A stretch of DNA of 64,000 nucleotides from Streptomyces bluensis (GCF_014650715.1 NZ_BMVM01000016.1:118496-182495); one strand, 5' to 3'; shown: positions 27,376-36,129, counted from the first letter of the stretch. A program made the numbers and translations. The notes: generated by a model from the letters alone, not told the origin.

Positions 27376-27972
27376 TCACGGCAGTTGGTTGAATGCCTGG
27401 TCGGCATCGGCTACGGCTTCGGGGTGGACGTCGTGGGCGGTGCGACCGTCGGCGATCTTCTGCCAGTTGGTTCGGGCGAGCACCCGTTGGACCGCGAGTA
27501 CCTGGGCGGCCAGCAGGCGTGCCTGGATGCCTTCGCCGAGGGCGTCCGCCAGTGCCTCCTCGTCATCGAGCTGGTACCGCGTGAGCCGCCCTGCCAGGCT
27601 CGGTGTGGTGAACACCAGCCGATGGAACGCCACCACCTCGGGATGATCGCTGAGGCCGGTGACGGGGTCGTACCGGTCGAGGCCGGCCCGGAAGTGCCGG
27701 TGCAGCGCCGTCACCGGCTTGATGCCGGACTGACGGTCACGTACGACGCGTGCTGCCTCGCCCTGATGGTCCACAAACCGGTACAGCACCAGGTCTTCCT
27801 TGGTGGGGAAGTACCGGAAGAGAGTCGGCTTGGAGATTTCGGCTGCCGCGGCGATGTCGTTGACCGAGACGCGGTCGAAGCCGCGCTGCAGGAACAGCGA
27901 GACGGCCGCGTCTCCAATGGCGTCGCGCGTCCGCTCCTTCTTGCGGGCCCGCAGTCCCGTCGACTCGCTCAT
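27376..27972 (-). CDS. TetR-family transcriptional regulator
   Basis: A 198-residue repressor-type protein. The TetR HTH is at residues 8-55: KKERTRDAIGDAAVSLFLQR, GFDRVSVNDIAAAAEISKPT, LFRYFPTKEDLVLYR. The C-terminal helical ligand domain includes VVAFHRLVFTTPSLAGRL and ALGEGIQARLLAAQVLAVQR, close to MftR/AcrR-like regulators. It is divergent from an NmrA-like reductase gene only 54 bases away, so it probably represses that gene and itself. Confidence 0.87.
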   Translation of the reverse strand: MSESTGLRARKKERTRDAIGDAAVSLFLQRGFDRVSVNDIAAAAEISKPTLFRYFPTKEDLVLYRFVDHQGEAARVVRDRQSGIKPVTALHRHFRAGLDRYDPVTGLSDHPEVVAFHRLVFTTPSLAGRLTRYQLDDEEALADALGEGIQARLLAAQVLAVQRVLARTNWQKIADGRTAHDVHPEAVADADQAFNQLP

Positions 27973-28026
27973 CTCACCACCGTAACATTCATGACTGAGT
28001 TGCTTTTTTAACCGAGTAACGTTTTC
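27973..28026. promoter_or_regulatory. Shared TetR/NmrA divergent promoter region
   Basis: The 54-base spacer is AT-rich for this genome. GTAACATTCATGA (27981-) recurs as GTAACGTTTTCATGA at its other end, reaching into the start codon. An imperfect inverted repeat ACTGAGTT / AACCGAGT flanks a T-run. These are candidate TetR sites. Confidence 0.45.
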
Positions 28027-28914
28027 ATGAGCGGCATGCATCAGATAGACATTGCTCCCGTGCTGGTAACCGGGGCGACGGGCCGGGTCGGTCGCGTCGT
28101 CATCGACCAACTCCTCGACGCGGGCGTGCCGGTCCGTGCCCTCACCCGTCGCGCTGAGGCGGCGGCGACGCTGCCGGCGAAAGTCGAGGTCTTCGCCGGC
28201 GACCTCACTGTGCCCGAGTCGCTCGACCCGGCGTTGAACGGCGCCAGTGCGGTCTTCCTCGTCTGGACCGCCCCACATCAGACCGCGGAGGCAGTCGTCG
28301 AGCGGCTGGCAGCCCACGTGCGGCGGGTCGTCTTCCTCTCCTCCCCGCATCAGACGCCGCACCCCCTCTTCCAGCAGCCCAATCCCATGGCGGTGTTGCA
28401 CGCCGACATCGAGCGGCTCATCGCGGCCGCCGGACTGGAGTCGACGATCATCCGGCCGGGGATGTTCGCGTCGAACTCGCTGGCCTGGTGGGCGCCCGCG
28501 ATCCGGGCCGGCGAAGTCGTCCGGTGGCCTTACAGCGCTGCCGAGTCGGCACCGGTCGACGACCGCGACATCGCAGCCGTCGCGGCGCGGACGCTCTATC
28601 AGGGCGGATACGTCGGAGGCGACTACGTCCTTACGGGCCCCGAATCGCTGACCCAAGTCGCGCAGGCGGACGTCATCGGTGACGCCCTGGGGCGCCGGAT
28701 CGCATTCGAGGAGATAACACCAGACGAGTTCCGAAGTCTGTGGGAGGGTACGGTGCCCAGCTCGGCCGTCGACATGCTGCTCGCCGCGTGGAGTGCGGCG
28801 GTCGGACAGCCCGCGTACATCACCACTACGGTGGCCGACATCCTCGGGAGGGCGCCGCGAACGTTTCGCCAGTGGGCCGTTGATCACGCCATCGCGTTCA
28901 CGGAGGGTTCGTAA
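28027..28914 (+). CDS. NmrA-like NAD(P)-binding atypical SDR
   Basis: A 295-residue Rossmann-fold protein. The N-terminal dinucleotide-binding loop VLVTGATGRVGRVVIDQLLD has the GxTGxxG form of atypical SDRs, followed by ALTRRAEAA (NADP-type Arg) and VEVFAGDLTVPESLD. HTIIRPGMF-like strand STIIRPGMFASNSLAWW and GPESLTQVAQADVIGDALGR are NmrA-family signatures. The classic YxxxK pair is absent, so it may be a redox sensor or a quinone reductase (QOR2-like). It is divergent from a TetR regulator. Confidence 0.85.
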   Translation: MSGMHQIDIAPVLVTGATGRVGRVVIDQLLDAGVPVRALTRRAEAAATLPAKVEVFAGDLTVPESLDPALNGASAVFLVWTAPHQTAEAVVERLAAHVRRVVFLSSPHQTPHPLFQQPNPMAVLHADIERLIAAAGLESTIIRPGMFASNSLAWWAPAIRAGEVVRWPYSAAESAPVDDRDIAAVAARTLYQGGYVGGDYVLTGPESLTQVAQADVIGDALGRRIAFEEITPDEFRSLWEGTVPSSAVDMLLAAWSAAVGQPAYITTTVADILGRAPRTFRQWAVDHAIAFTEGS

Positions 28915-29134
28915 CCTCGTCGACCGCGACCTGCGTCCCAGGCCGCAGCCCTCAGTCCGCCGTCGCCCTGGCCCTCGCCCCCCGGAGCGTGCCGAGCGCG
29001 TGGGCGCGTCAGGCTCAGGCAGCCCGGAGCATCGGGCGTAACGTACCAACAGGACGCGCGCCTGCAGTCCAAGTGCGCGACATCGAGTGGCACCTGCCGG
29101 CCCGACTGAATAGTGCAGGGTTAGAACACCGCCT

Positions 29135-29314
29135 CCAGACCTCAATCCGACCGACGGCATCTGGGCGCTGGTCAAGCACGACCTGGGCGACCTGGCCGCA
29201 GCGGACCTCAGCGAGATCGCCCGAGCCGTGAACCGCCGACTCAAGAAGATCCAGTACCGCCTTGACCTCGTAGACGGCTGCATCGCTGCCACCGGCCTGA
29301 GCCTGGAAGGCTGA
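29135..29314 (+). pseudogene. IS630-family transposase C-terminal fragment
   Basis: PDLNPTDGIWALVKHDLGDL then SEIARAVNRRLKKIQYRLDL and GCIAATGLSLEG-stop is the extreme C-terminus of IS630 transposases, with the family's PxLNPxExxW element. It begins abruptly at the Pro, so the remainder of the gene is gone. Confidence 0.75.
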
Positions 29315-29340
29315 CCGAAGTCGGTGACCGGTCCCAGAAA

Positions 29341-29568
29341 TCACGCATCCCAGTCCGCATAGTCCCCGATCGCCACCGCGTCGCAGAACGTCTCCCAGAA
29401 CCCGTTGTGCCCAAGAGCGGTCTCGTCGATGCTGGAGACGAGATCGCGCAGCTCCTGAGCCACCTCCTCGCAACTCTCCTCGTCGCTCTCTGCATCGAAC
29501 GGGAAGCGTGCGATCACGGCCGCGACGCATCGGCAGTGCTTCGGCAGTGCCGTCTGGGACGATTGCAC
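29341..29568 (-). CDS. Small acidic hypothetical protein
   Basis: A 75-residue soluble protein. GTG 29568 is preceded by CGGAAGCGAAAT. The chain CRCVAAVIARFPFDAESDEE, SCEEVAQELRDLVSSIDETA, LGHNGFWETFCDAVAIGDYA is strongly acidic with an all-helical look. No family is known. Codon use supports coding. Confidence 0.5.
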   Translation of the reverse strand: MQSSQTALPKHCRCVAAVIARFPFDAESDEESCEEVAQELRDLVSSIDETALGHNGFWETFCDAVAIGDYADWDA

Positions 29569-29856
29569 ATTTCGCTTCCGCTCGGGCACCGCCCGCAGGA
29601 AATCCCGCCGCACCAATCAACCGGCATCTCGCGAGAACGACAGACACTGACGGTCACCCGGACCACCGCCATCCCACTCCAACCGCCTTATCTGCCCTGC
29701 ACACTCCCACAGCGACCCTCAGCAGGGTCGGGGACTGGAAACGGAGCGTCAGCCACCGCGCCAGTCCCCGACCGCTTTTATCGGCGTGCAATTCAGAGTA
29801 CGACGGGCCGCCATGAACCATCGAGACTAGGCGGGTTTATTCATCGAGAGGATTGG

Positions 29857-30117
29857 CTACTCCCAATGAATTATGTACCAGCGGCCAACAACTCCGAGCT
29901 GATTGCAGTAGTACTCGTCGGGAGTGAAGCCGTACCAGTACTCGGCCATCGTTTCGCATTGCGACTGGGACGGGTACGGGCCGCTGTGAGTTACCCACCC
30001 TGAGGCGGTCGAGGGAGCGGTTGTTGCCGCCTGCGCTGAGGCAGGAAGGAGGAATGCGGCACCGAGTGTGAGCGTCGTACTGAGGGTTGCTGTCGCTAGG
30101 GCATGGCGAATTCGCAT
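29857..30117 (-). CDS. Small secreted protein
   Basis: An 86-residue exported protein. ATG 30117 follows a near-perfect AAAGGAGG site. The signal is RIRHALATATLSTTLTLGAA then FLLPASAQA. The mature 50 residues (WVTHSGPYPSQSQCETMAEY, WYGFTPDEYYCNQLGVVGRW) have two Cys and many aromatics, typical of small Streptomyces exoproteins. Function unknown. Confidence 0.7.
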   Translation of the reverse strand: MRIRHALATATLSTTLTLGAAFLLPASAQAATTAPSTASGWVTHSGPYPSQSQCETMAEYWYGFTPDEYYCNQLGVVGRWYIIHWE

Positions 30118-30959
30118 GAATCCTCCTTTGGTCGGTTCAATCAGGGGCGTTGCCATCACTGGCCGCACTCAGTGCAGATCTTGTACGTCCCGCAGGTGCA
30201 ACAGCAGCACCTTGCCCTGGGGACCTTGGGGAAACCTGCAAAAAACCTTGAATCGCATGGTCAAGGGCGTGCTGCCTGAGAGGAAGCTGGATCGACAGCG
30301 CAGGCATGGAGAGCGTTCTACCGGCGGTAGAATTGTCCAAGCTGCCGTGACCCTGTACGCAAGGTCGAAAGGTGTCAACCGGCACGAGGTGGAAAAGCTG
30401 CTGCGGTAGGTCGTCCGGCATCCGGAGACGCAGCAAGAGCACGCTGCTGCAGCTATCGCCCCGGCACTCCAGTCGTGGCCGCAGCATGTGGGGCTCACTC
30501 TGCCGGCTGGTCCGGCGGGTCCAGCTGCTGGCGGCGCGCAGCCACTCGTTGCGGTGATCTTCGACCCGATGGGTGTGAACAGCTTCAGGGCTTCCGTGCT
30601 CCTTTTTCGAGACCGAACTCGCTTTATCAGTGGTGCGAATAGAGCGCTTGGAGAACTCCGAATGTGATCACCGCATGCGCTTGAGTGATCACTCCACGGC
30701 TGTGCACCGGTGTTGCCGGAGCCGGCACTGTTGCACAGCAACACGAGGCAACGTTCGGTAGCTCCAGTCTCATGACCAGCAGCTATGCTCCGCGGGCGGG
30801 CCCGTGGGGTGTTGCAGCCGAACACTCTGTCGCGTCTGTCTGCCGATCACGGTCTGCAACACCTTGCGGTTCCCTCATCCTGGATTCCCCCTCCCGCAAT
30901 CCGCTGGGCGGGTAACAAGTCCCATTCCGCTGCGGCGGGTTGAGTGATCGGAGCACCTG
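30118..30959. other. Long intergenic region
   Basis: About 840 bases with no supported gene. A plus-strand tail RIVQAAVTLYARSKGVNRHE ending at 30409 looks slightly protein-like but lacks a plausible start. No repeat or RNA structure stood out. Confidence 0.4.
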
Positions 30960-31205
30960 GTGGACCGCTCTTTGCTGTCGTTGAGATCGACGCTTGTGTT
31001 CCCGCTAGCCCTGCTCGCTGGCGCGGCAGCGGGCGGACTGACGGCGTTGTCCGGGGAACGGACGCCGCGCAGCGTGCTCGCGGGCCTCGCCGCCGCGCGG
31101 ATCGCCGTCCCCTTCTTCAACCGCCTGATCGACTCCGACAGGCCCACGCTCCAGCCGTTGGCCCCTGCGGGCACAGGCGCCCGTGAAGGGGAGAGCAATG
31201 GCTGA
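30960..31205 (+). CDS. Small membrane peptide upstream of HTH-receiver gene
   Basis: An 81-residue protein from GTG 30960 with CGGAGCACCTG upstream. It has one or two hydrophobic stretches: LRSTLVFPLALLAGAAAGGL and VLAGLAAARIAVPFFNRLID, then a charged Pro/Gly tail. It overlaps the next gene by 8 bases, so the two are translationally coupled. It may anchor or sense for that regulator; this is inference. Related small peptides upstream of such regulators occur in Streptomyces. Confidence 0.65.
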   Translation: MDRSLLSLRSTLVFPLALLAGAAAGGLTALSGERTPRSVLAGLAAARIAVPFFNRLIDSDRPTLQPLAPAGTGAREGESNG

Positions 31206-32277
31206 GCTGCGGCCTTTGGGAGACGACCTCAACGACGCCTCACGCGCGCTCGCCCAGGCTCTGCGGGAGCTATTCGAAGGTCTGCAGGTGTCCGTTCGAC
31301 GGTACGCCGCGCGCCGCCGGCTCGACCCGGGCACGGTCTCGCGTTACCTGAACGGCACCCGGTTACCGCCGTGGCAGATGATCAACGACCTCTTCGCGGA
31401 CGTTGCCGAGCACCGGGGAACCGCAGTCACTACCGAGGCCATCGAGCTCGTACGCGGCCTCTACGGACTGGCCGTGGACGCCGCGTCCTCGCCTAAGCAC
31501 GCGGTGGAGATTCTTGAGCAGCAGCTCGCCGACGCCGACCGGGTCTCCCGGCGGTCAAGCGTCCGCGGCGACGTCCTGGGCGATGCACTGCTGGACCGGA
31601 CGCAGCGCATCGCCGACCTTGAGACGCGGCTCAACCAGCTCGAGGCCGACCGTATCGCGGAGCAGAAGCGGGCGGACGAGCTCGCGGCGGCGCACCCTGA
31701 TATCTCCGGCCTCATCGCCGAGCGCAACGAGCTCCAGCTGGAAGTCGAGCGGCTCCAGACGGACCTCAAGAAGGCGCAGGCTCAGCGTGCCGCCGCGGAG
31801 GACCGCTGCGATCTGCTCGAACGCCAACTGGACGCCGTCGAGCAGGCCGCCCCGGCGGTTGCACTGCCCGTGACACCGCAGGGCATGCCCAAGATTCTCG
31901 TCGTCGACGACCAACCGGACAATCTGCTCGCGATGACCGCGGTTCTGTCCACACTCGACCAGGAACTCGTCACCGTTTCCTCAGGGCGGGAAGCCCTCAA
32001 GGCCCTGCTCGACCACGACGACTTCGCGGTCATCATCATGGACGTGCAGATGCCGGAGATGGACGGCTACGAGACCTGCGCCCACATCAAACGCCGCCCC
32101 CGCACCCGCGACGTCCCGATCATCTTCCTGACCGCCATGGGCGTGGACTCTGAACACTCGGCCCGCGGATACGCGGCCGGCGCCGTCGACTACATCAGCA
32201 AGCCTTTCGACCCGTGGGCCCTGCGCGCCAAGGTCGCCGTCTTCACCTCCATCTACCTGGAACGGCATGCGCAGTAG
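31198..32277 (+). CDS. HTH - coiled-coil - response-regulator receiver fusion protein
   Basis: A 359-residue cytoplasmic regulator. Residues about 10-85 form an XRE-like HTH (VSVRRYAARRRLDPGTVSRY then LNGTRLPPWQMINDL). Residues about 115-220 are a long coiled coil (ADLETRLNQLEADRIAEQKR, ERNELQLEVERLQTDLKKA). Residues 230-355 are a CheY-type receiver: ILVVDDQPDN acidic pocket, phospho-acceptor Asp 282 (IIMDVQMPEMDG), Thr in IFLTAMG, and Lys 335 in ISKPFD. No histidine kinase is next to it. A TTA codon at 31363-31365 suggests bldA control. A strong terminator follows. Confidence 0.85.
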   Translation: MAELRPLGDDLNDASRALAQALRELFEGLQVSVRRYAARRRLDPGTVSRYLNGTRLPPWQMINDLFADVAEHRGTAVTTEAIELVRGLYGLAVDAASSPKHAVEILEQQLADADRVSRRSSVRGDVLGDALLDRTQRIADLETRLNQLEADRIAEQKRADELAAAHPDISGLIAERNELQLEVERLQTDLKKAQAQRAAAEDRCDLLERQLDAVEQAAPAVALPVTPQGMPKILVVDDQPDNLLAMTAVLSTLDQELVTVSSGREALKALLDHDDFAVIIMDVQMPEMDGYETCAHIKRRPRTRDVPIIFLTAMGVDSEHSARGYAAGAVDYISKPFDPWALRAKVAVFTSIYLERHAQ

Positions 32278-32303
32278 TGCATGAGCTCAACATCCCGCCG
32301 TGT

Positions 32304-32356
32304 CCGAATGCGCCGGGGCTCACGCCTTGTGTTGGTGTGAGCCCCGGCGCATTCGG
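32304..32356 (+). terminator. Very strong terminator
   Basis: Perfect 20-bp stem (arms 32304-32323 and 32337-32356, beginning CCGAATGCGC) around a 13-base loop, 27 bases after the receiver gene stop. It may act in both directions, since it also lies beyond minus-strand remnants. Confidence 0.85.
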
Positions 32357-32379
32357 CAACCCTGACGTCGTCTCTCTCA

Positions 32380-32685
32380 AGCCGATGCCCGCCGCAGGGT
32401 GGGGGAGGGCGTCGAACGCGACGTACGTCGCCGGGTCTGGGCGGCGGGCTCCCGGGCCCGGCGGGGGCGGGAGCCCGCCGCGGTGAAGCTGATGTGCACG
32501 GTGCCGTCGTCGGCGACGACGTACACCACGGCCTCGCCGTCCAGGATCACACCGGGCGGCAGGCTCATGGCGGCCACGGCCAGGTCCATCCAGAGCGCGG
32601 TGACGTCGCGGCCGGTCCGCGACTGAAGCCGGACGCCGTCCTCGGTGTGCCACAGCACGGTCCGGTGGCCGTCGACCTTCTGTTA
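32380..32685 (-). pseudogene. ATP-dependent DNA ligase fragment
   Basis: Reading from 32685, KVDGHRTVLWHTEDGVRLQS, RTGRDVTALWMDLAVAAM, LPPGVILDGEAVVYV is the nucleotidyltransferase core of actinobacterial ATP-dependent DNA ligases. It begins just after, or within, the catalytic Lys motif (E-x-K-x-D-G-x-R) and after HISFTAAGSR shifts frame to ATYVAFDALPHP. Both ends of the gene are missing. Confidence 0.75.
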
Positions 32686-32735
32686 TGCGCTGTTGGGTTG
32701 TCCATACGCTGTAGCGTCGTGGGACTGGACGGTGG

Positions 32736-34247
32736 TCAGGCTTCGGCCAGCAGTGGGTCGTATGGAGTCGAACGCTGGCGGCCGGACATGAAGGACAGGA
32801 AGTCTCTTACGAATGCGCTGCGGGTGTAGGTTCCGTCGGTGCCGGTGGTGTCGCGGAGGAACGCGGTCTGGAAAAGTGCCCGGTATTCGCCCGCGTCGAT
32901 GCGCTGGTTGCTGTCTTTGTCGGTGACGTCGAAGAGGACCTCGGCGACTTTGATCAGTGCGGGGCCGGCCAGGGACGGAACAGACGTGACGTACTCCTGA
33001 ACGCTGATCCGGCCGTCGCCGTCGATGTCGAGTGCTGCCTGGAGTTCGTGCCACCAGGCGGCGTAGGCGTCGTAGAGCCTGTTCTCCTCGGGCTCGTCCA
33101 GGTCGAGGCGGCTGGACACTTCGCGGGCCATGGCGGCGAGGTCGGGCCAGTCCAGGTAGCCGTCGCCGGTCTGGTCCAGGACCTCATGGAAGAACTCCTC
33201 CGCGCTGCGCTGCGTCCCGGTACTCGCCGTGGGCACCGGTGGCGAGGGGAGGGGTGTGATGAGCCTGAGCAGGGCGCCGGCTCGCTTCATCGTGTCGCGC
33301 AGGGCAGTGATCGTCTTTGCTCGGGGGTCGTCGTTGTCAGGGGAGAAGGCCAGCAGGTCGGCGATGCCTTCTGCCTGAATCCAGCCGTCGGGGAGGAAGC
33401 GGGCCAGGCCGACGGCCAGGTAGGCGCTTTGCATCAGGGTCTGAGCGCCGGGCATTTCCGGCAGTCCTGCCCGTCGGCGGAAGGACTCCGGAAGGGAAGC
33501 CGCGGTGATCGCGCCGATGACCGGGCCGGCGACGGCGCGACCTGTTGCCCACAGGGTGGGCAGGCCGTTCAGCAGAGGCGGAGCCGGGAGGTGGTCGAAG
33601 AGCTTGTAGAGGATGATGCGCATCGCCTCCGTGTTCTCCAGCTCCTCCTCGACCACGCGGTCGTAGTACTGCCAGAACTCATGGAGGGTGTGCGGCAGAT
33701 GGCCGGGTTCGTCTCCCATGGCGGCGAGGTACGCCTGGAATTCTCTGTACAGCCGCTCCATGACGCCTTGTTCGAGGGGCTGGCCACTGAGCCGGCACAT
33801 GGTGACGGTGCTCTCGAACAGCGTCGCGACCACCCAGGCCCGCACATCGGGGTCCATCGCGTCGTACGGCCGGTTGTGTGCGTCGCTTCCTTTCAGCCGT
33901 GCGTGCAGGCGGTTGAGCCGTGCCGCCTCCCTGCGCCGCACGTCATCGTCCGCGCCGAACATGCGCTGCAGGCTCAGTAAGGTGTTGCGCAGCCTCCGCC
34001 AGGGATGGGTCACGAAGGTGGAGTTCTCGATCAGCGCGGCGCCGATCTGCGGGTGGGCCGCCTCCAGCACGGTCGCCCGGACTACGGCCAGGGCCCAGCG
34101 CGGATCGTTGAAGAACGCGTTGAACTGCGAGCCGGGACCGAACAGGGGCCCCGGCTCTCCGCCGGGCTCAGGCCGTTCGGGGCCGCCCTCGCTGTCAGTG
34201 GCGCCGGCCCCGGCGCTGCTGGGGTGGCCGCCGTCTGCGATGTTCAC
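32736..34247 (-). CDS. DUF2236 (MpaB/Lcp-type) oxygenase-like protein with C-terminal EF-hands
   Basis: A 503-residue protein. Residues about 40-335 match DUF2236, the haem domain of rubber oxygenase Lcp and fungal MpaB: FNDPRWALAVVRATVLEAAH with the likely haem His (AHPQIGAAL), then RLKGSDAHNRPYDAMDPDVR, ATLFESTVTMCRL, LYREFQAYLAAMGDEPGHLP. Residues 358-455 carry EF-hand loops DQTGDGYLDWPDL, DIDGDGRISVQEY and DKDSNQRIDAGEY. A GTG start overlaps the uppS-like stop (GTGA), so the two are coupled. There is no signal peptide. An oxidative role on a prenyl chain is inferred from the partner. Confidence 0.82.
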   Translation of the reverse strand: MNIADGGHPSSAGAGATDSEGGPERPEPGGEPGPLFGPGSQFNAFFNDPRWALAVVRATVLEAAHPQIGAALIENSTFVTHPWRRLRNTLLSLQRMFGADDDVRRREAARLNRLHARLKGSDAHNRPYDAMDPDVRAWVVATLFESTVTMCRLSGQPLEQGVMERLYREFQAYLAAMGDEPGHLPHTLHEFWQYYDRVVEEELENTEAMRIILYKLFDHLPAPPLLNGLPTLWATGRAVAGPVIGAITAASLPESFRRRAGLPEMPGAQTLMQSAYLAVGLARFLPDGWIQAEGIADLLAFSPDNDDPRAKTITALRDTMKRAGALLRLITPLPSPPVPTASTGTQRSAEEFFHEVLDQTGDGYLDWPDLAAMAREVSSRLDLDEPEENRLYDAYAAWWHELQAALDIDGDGRISVQEYVTSVPSLAGPALIKVAEVLFDVTDKDSNQRIDAGEYRALFQTAFLRDTTGTDGTYTRSAFVRDFLSFMSGRQRSTPYDPLLAEA

Positions 34248-35050
34248 GATCGGGGTTCTCCGTTCTGGGTCGGCAGCACGCCGCCGAAGCGGCGGTCGCG
34301 TTGCTGATAGGCGTGAAGGCACTCAAGGAAATGCGGCCCCCGGAAGTCGGGCCACAGCACCGGCGGGAAGACCCATTCGGCATAGGCGACCTGCCAGAGC
34401 ATGAAGTTGGAGATGCGCTGTTCACCGGAGGTACGGATGACCAGGTCCACATCGGGCGTGTCGGGATACGGCAGGTGAGCGGCGAAACTCTGCTCGGTCA
34501 CGGCGTCGGCCGGTACGCCACTGCGGATCAGTGACCGCGCGGCCTCGACTATGTCCCTGCGCCCGCCGTGATCGAACGCGACTGTCAGCGTCATGCCCCG
34601 GTTGCCGCTGGTCAGCGTCATCAGGTCGGCGAAGTCCCGGGCCAGTGCCGGGGGAATCCGTGGGTCCGTCACGCCGAGGAAGCGGCAGCGGATCCCGCGC
34701 GTATGCAGGAGCACACTGTGCTTGCGCACTACACGGCGCACCAGCCGCATGAGGAAATCAACCTCGGCGCTCGGCCGGCTCCAGTTCTCGGTGGAGAACG
34801 CATACAGGCTCAACCACTCGACTCCCGCCGCCCTCGCCGCCTCGATAACGTCGATCACCGTCGTCTCCGCGGCACGGTGACCCGAGGTGCGCGGAAGCGA
34901 CCGCTGCGCTGCCCACCGGCCATTTCCGTCCATCACGCATGCGACGTGACGTGGCACTCTGCGCGCCCCCTGGCCATCGGGCCAACGAGGAGCAGGGCCG
35001 GAGGAAGAGGCCGAACTGCCAGAACCGCCGATGGCCTGCTCAACTGTCAC
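34244..35050 (-). CDS. uppS: cis-Prenyltransferase (undecaprenyl/polyprenyl diphosphate synthase-like)
   Basis: A 268-residue enzyme that joins isopentenyl diphosphate units in cis to an allylic diphosphate. Signature segments are HVACVMDGNGRWAAQRSLPR (catalytic Asp, DGNGRWA), then GHRAAETTVIDVIEAAR, WLSLYAFSTENWSRP, LTVAFDHGGRRDIVEAA and VIRTSGEQRISNFMLWQVAY with AEWVFP. The 30-residue N-terminal Ser/Gly tail precedes the catalytic core. GTG 35050 follows GAGGGGGAAG. It is translationally coupled to the DUF2236 gene. It may be a second, specialised synthase besides a housekeeping uppS; chain length cannot be read. Confidence 0.9.
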   Translation of the reverse strand: MTVEQAIGGSGSSASSSGPAPRWPDGQGARRVPRHVACVMDGNGRWAAQRSLPRTSGHRAAETTVIDVIEAARAAGVEWLSLYAFSTENWSRPSAEVDFLMRLVRRVVRKHSVLLHTRGIRCRFLGVTDPRIPPALARDFADLMTLTSGNRGMTLTVAFDHGGRRDIVEAARSLIRSGVPADAVTEQSFAAHLPYPDTPDVDLVIRTSGEQRISNFMLWQVAYAEWVFPPVLWPDFRGPHFLECLHAYQQRDRRFGGVLPTQNGEPRS

Positions 35051-35566
35051 GCTTCCCCCTCAGCATGCGCTGTGACTCTCCGACACCTCGCGTGAGGCGC
35101 CGCCCGGCGGCCCACCCGCCACCGTCTTCGGACTGCCAGCTGCTCGGTGTAACCCCTGCCGACAGCGCAGCTCAATGCGCTGATCCGATCACCCCGAGCA
35201 GAGTGGCAGTCCCTGACCCTGCGAAGCGGGCAAGTCTCACAGCCTCACCTTTGGTACTTCCGTCCGAGTCGGCGCCACCATACGGAGCGCTGAGTTAAAC
35301 CCGGCTCGCCCCTGGTTGATGCGCCCGGCACATCAAAGTGGGCATCGGACAACCGACCACCCTGTCCATCCGATATCTCGTGCTCTGACCGCATAGACAC
35401 CTCAGGCGTCCAACTCGTCAAGCCGGGCTGCTGTGGGCGCCTGGGGAGTCGAACACCGTCGGTTCGCTGTCTTGGCTTGCGCGCGGATCTCCGGTCGCGC
35501 AAGAGTGCGGCTGACGCGGAGCTTGGGGCCTATGACGGCAGTACGGGGGACAGACAGGTGTGCAGG
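35051..35566. other. Intergenic region upstream of cis-prenyltransferase
   Basis: About 515 bases with no supported gene. It must hold the promoters of the divergent prenyltransferase operon and the 35567 gene, but no clear -35/-10 pair stands out. Confidence 0.4.
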
Positions 35567-36097
35567 ATGGATGTGGCCGCCAAGGAGGCGGCGATCGCTC
35601 GGTTCCTCGACCAGTACCCGCGGGCAGTTGATGCCGGCCGCGGCCATCCTGCTCTCCACGGGTGTGAGGATGTCCGCTGGTCCGAGTTCCCGGAGTGCCC
35701 CGCCGCGATCCCGGTGCTGCTGCACGGTCTTCTCGATCAGACCGCCGCGTCCGAGGCGGAGCGAGTGCTCACCAACTCCCTTCTCGACAGCGTCGCCGAG
35801 ATGAACGCCGCCATGCCGACGGTGCTGCCGTTCCTCTTTCGCCTTGCAAGTGACCCGAGGGTTCCTGCGCGGTCCGGCCTGCTGAATCTTCTGGTCGCGG
35901 TCGCTGGGTTCTCTGAGCCGATCGACGCCAGCAACGAGGCCATGGTGCGCTGGTTCGGCAGCGACAGCGATCATCCCGAGCGTGAGCAGTGCCGGGCCGT
36001 GTTTGTGGAACACGCGAGTGTGGTGGCGATGCTGGCGGAGGAACTGATCAGCCCCGACGATCGAGCGATGCTTCGGCAGGTCGCCGGACTCCTGTGA
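35567..36097 (+). CDS. Hypothetical helical-repeat protein
   Basis: A 176-residue soluble protein. It is all-helical in appearance with HEAT-like paired helices: AAKEAAIARFLDQYPRAVDA, IPVLLHGLLDQTAASEAERV, LLDSVAEMNAAMPTVLPFLF, RSGLLNLLVAVAGFSE. Similar short repeat proteins in Streptomyces often sit near toxin-like genes as possible immunity proteins, but no partner is seen. ATG 35567 follows a weak GTGTGCAGG site. Confidence 0.55.
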   Translation: MDVAAKEAAIARFLDQYPRAVDAGRGHPALHGCEDVRWSEFPECPAAIPVLLHGLLDQTAASEAERVLTNSLLDSVAEMNAAMPTVLPFLFRLASDPRVPARSGLLNLLVAVAGFSEPIDASNEAMVRWFGSDSDHPEREQCRAVFVEHASVVAMLAEELISPDDRAMLRQVAGLL

Positions 36098-36129
36098 GTT
36101 TTCCGCGTTCAGGCCACTTGCGCGACCCC

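Noticed and set aside
27973..29292. Upstream extension of the TetR frame to 29292
   Set aside because: It runs antisense through the NmrA-like gene. The TetR domain begins right after ATG 27972.
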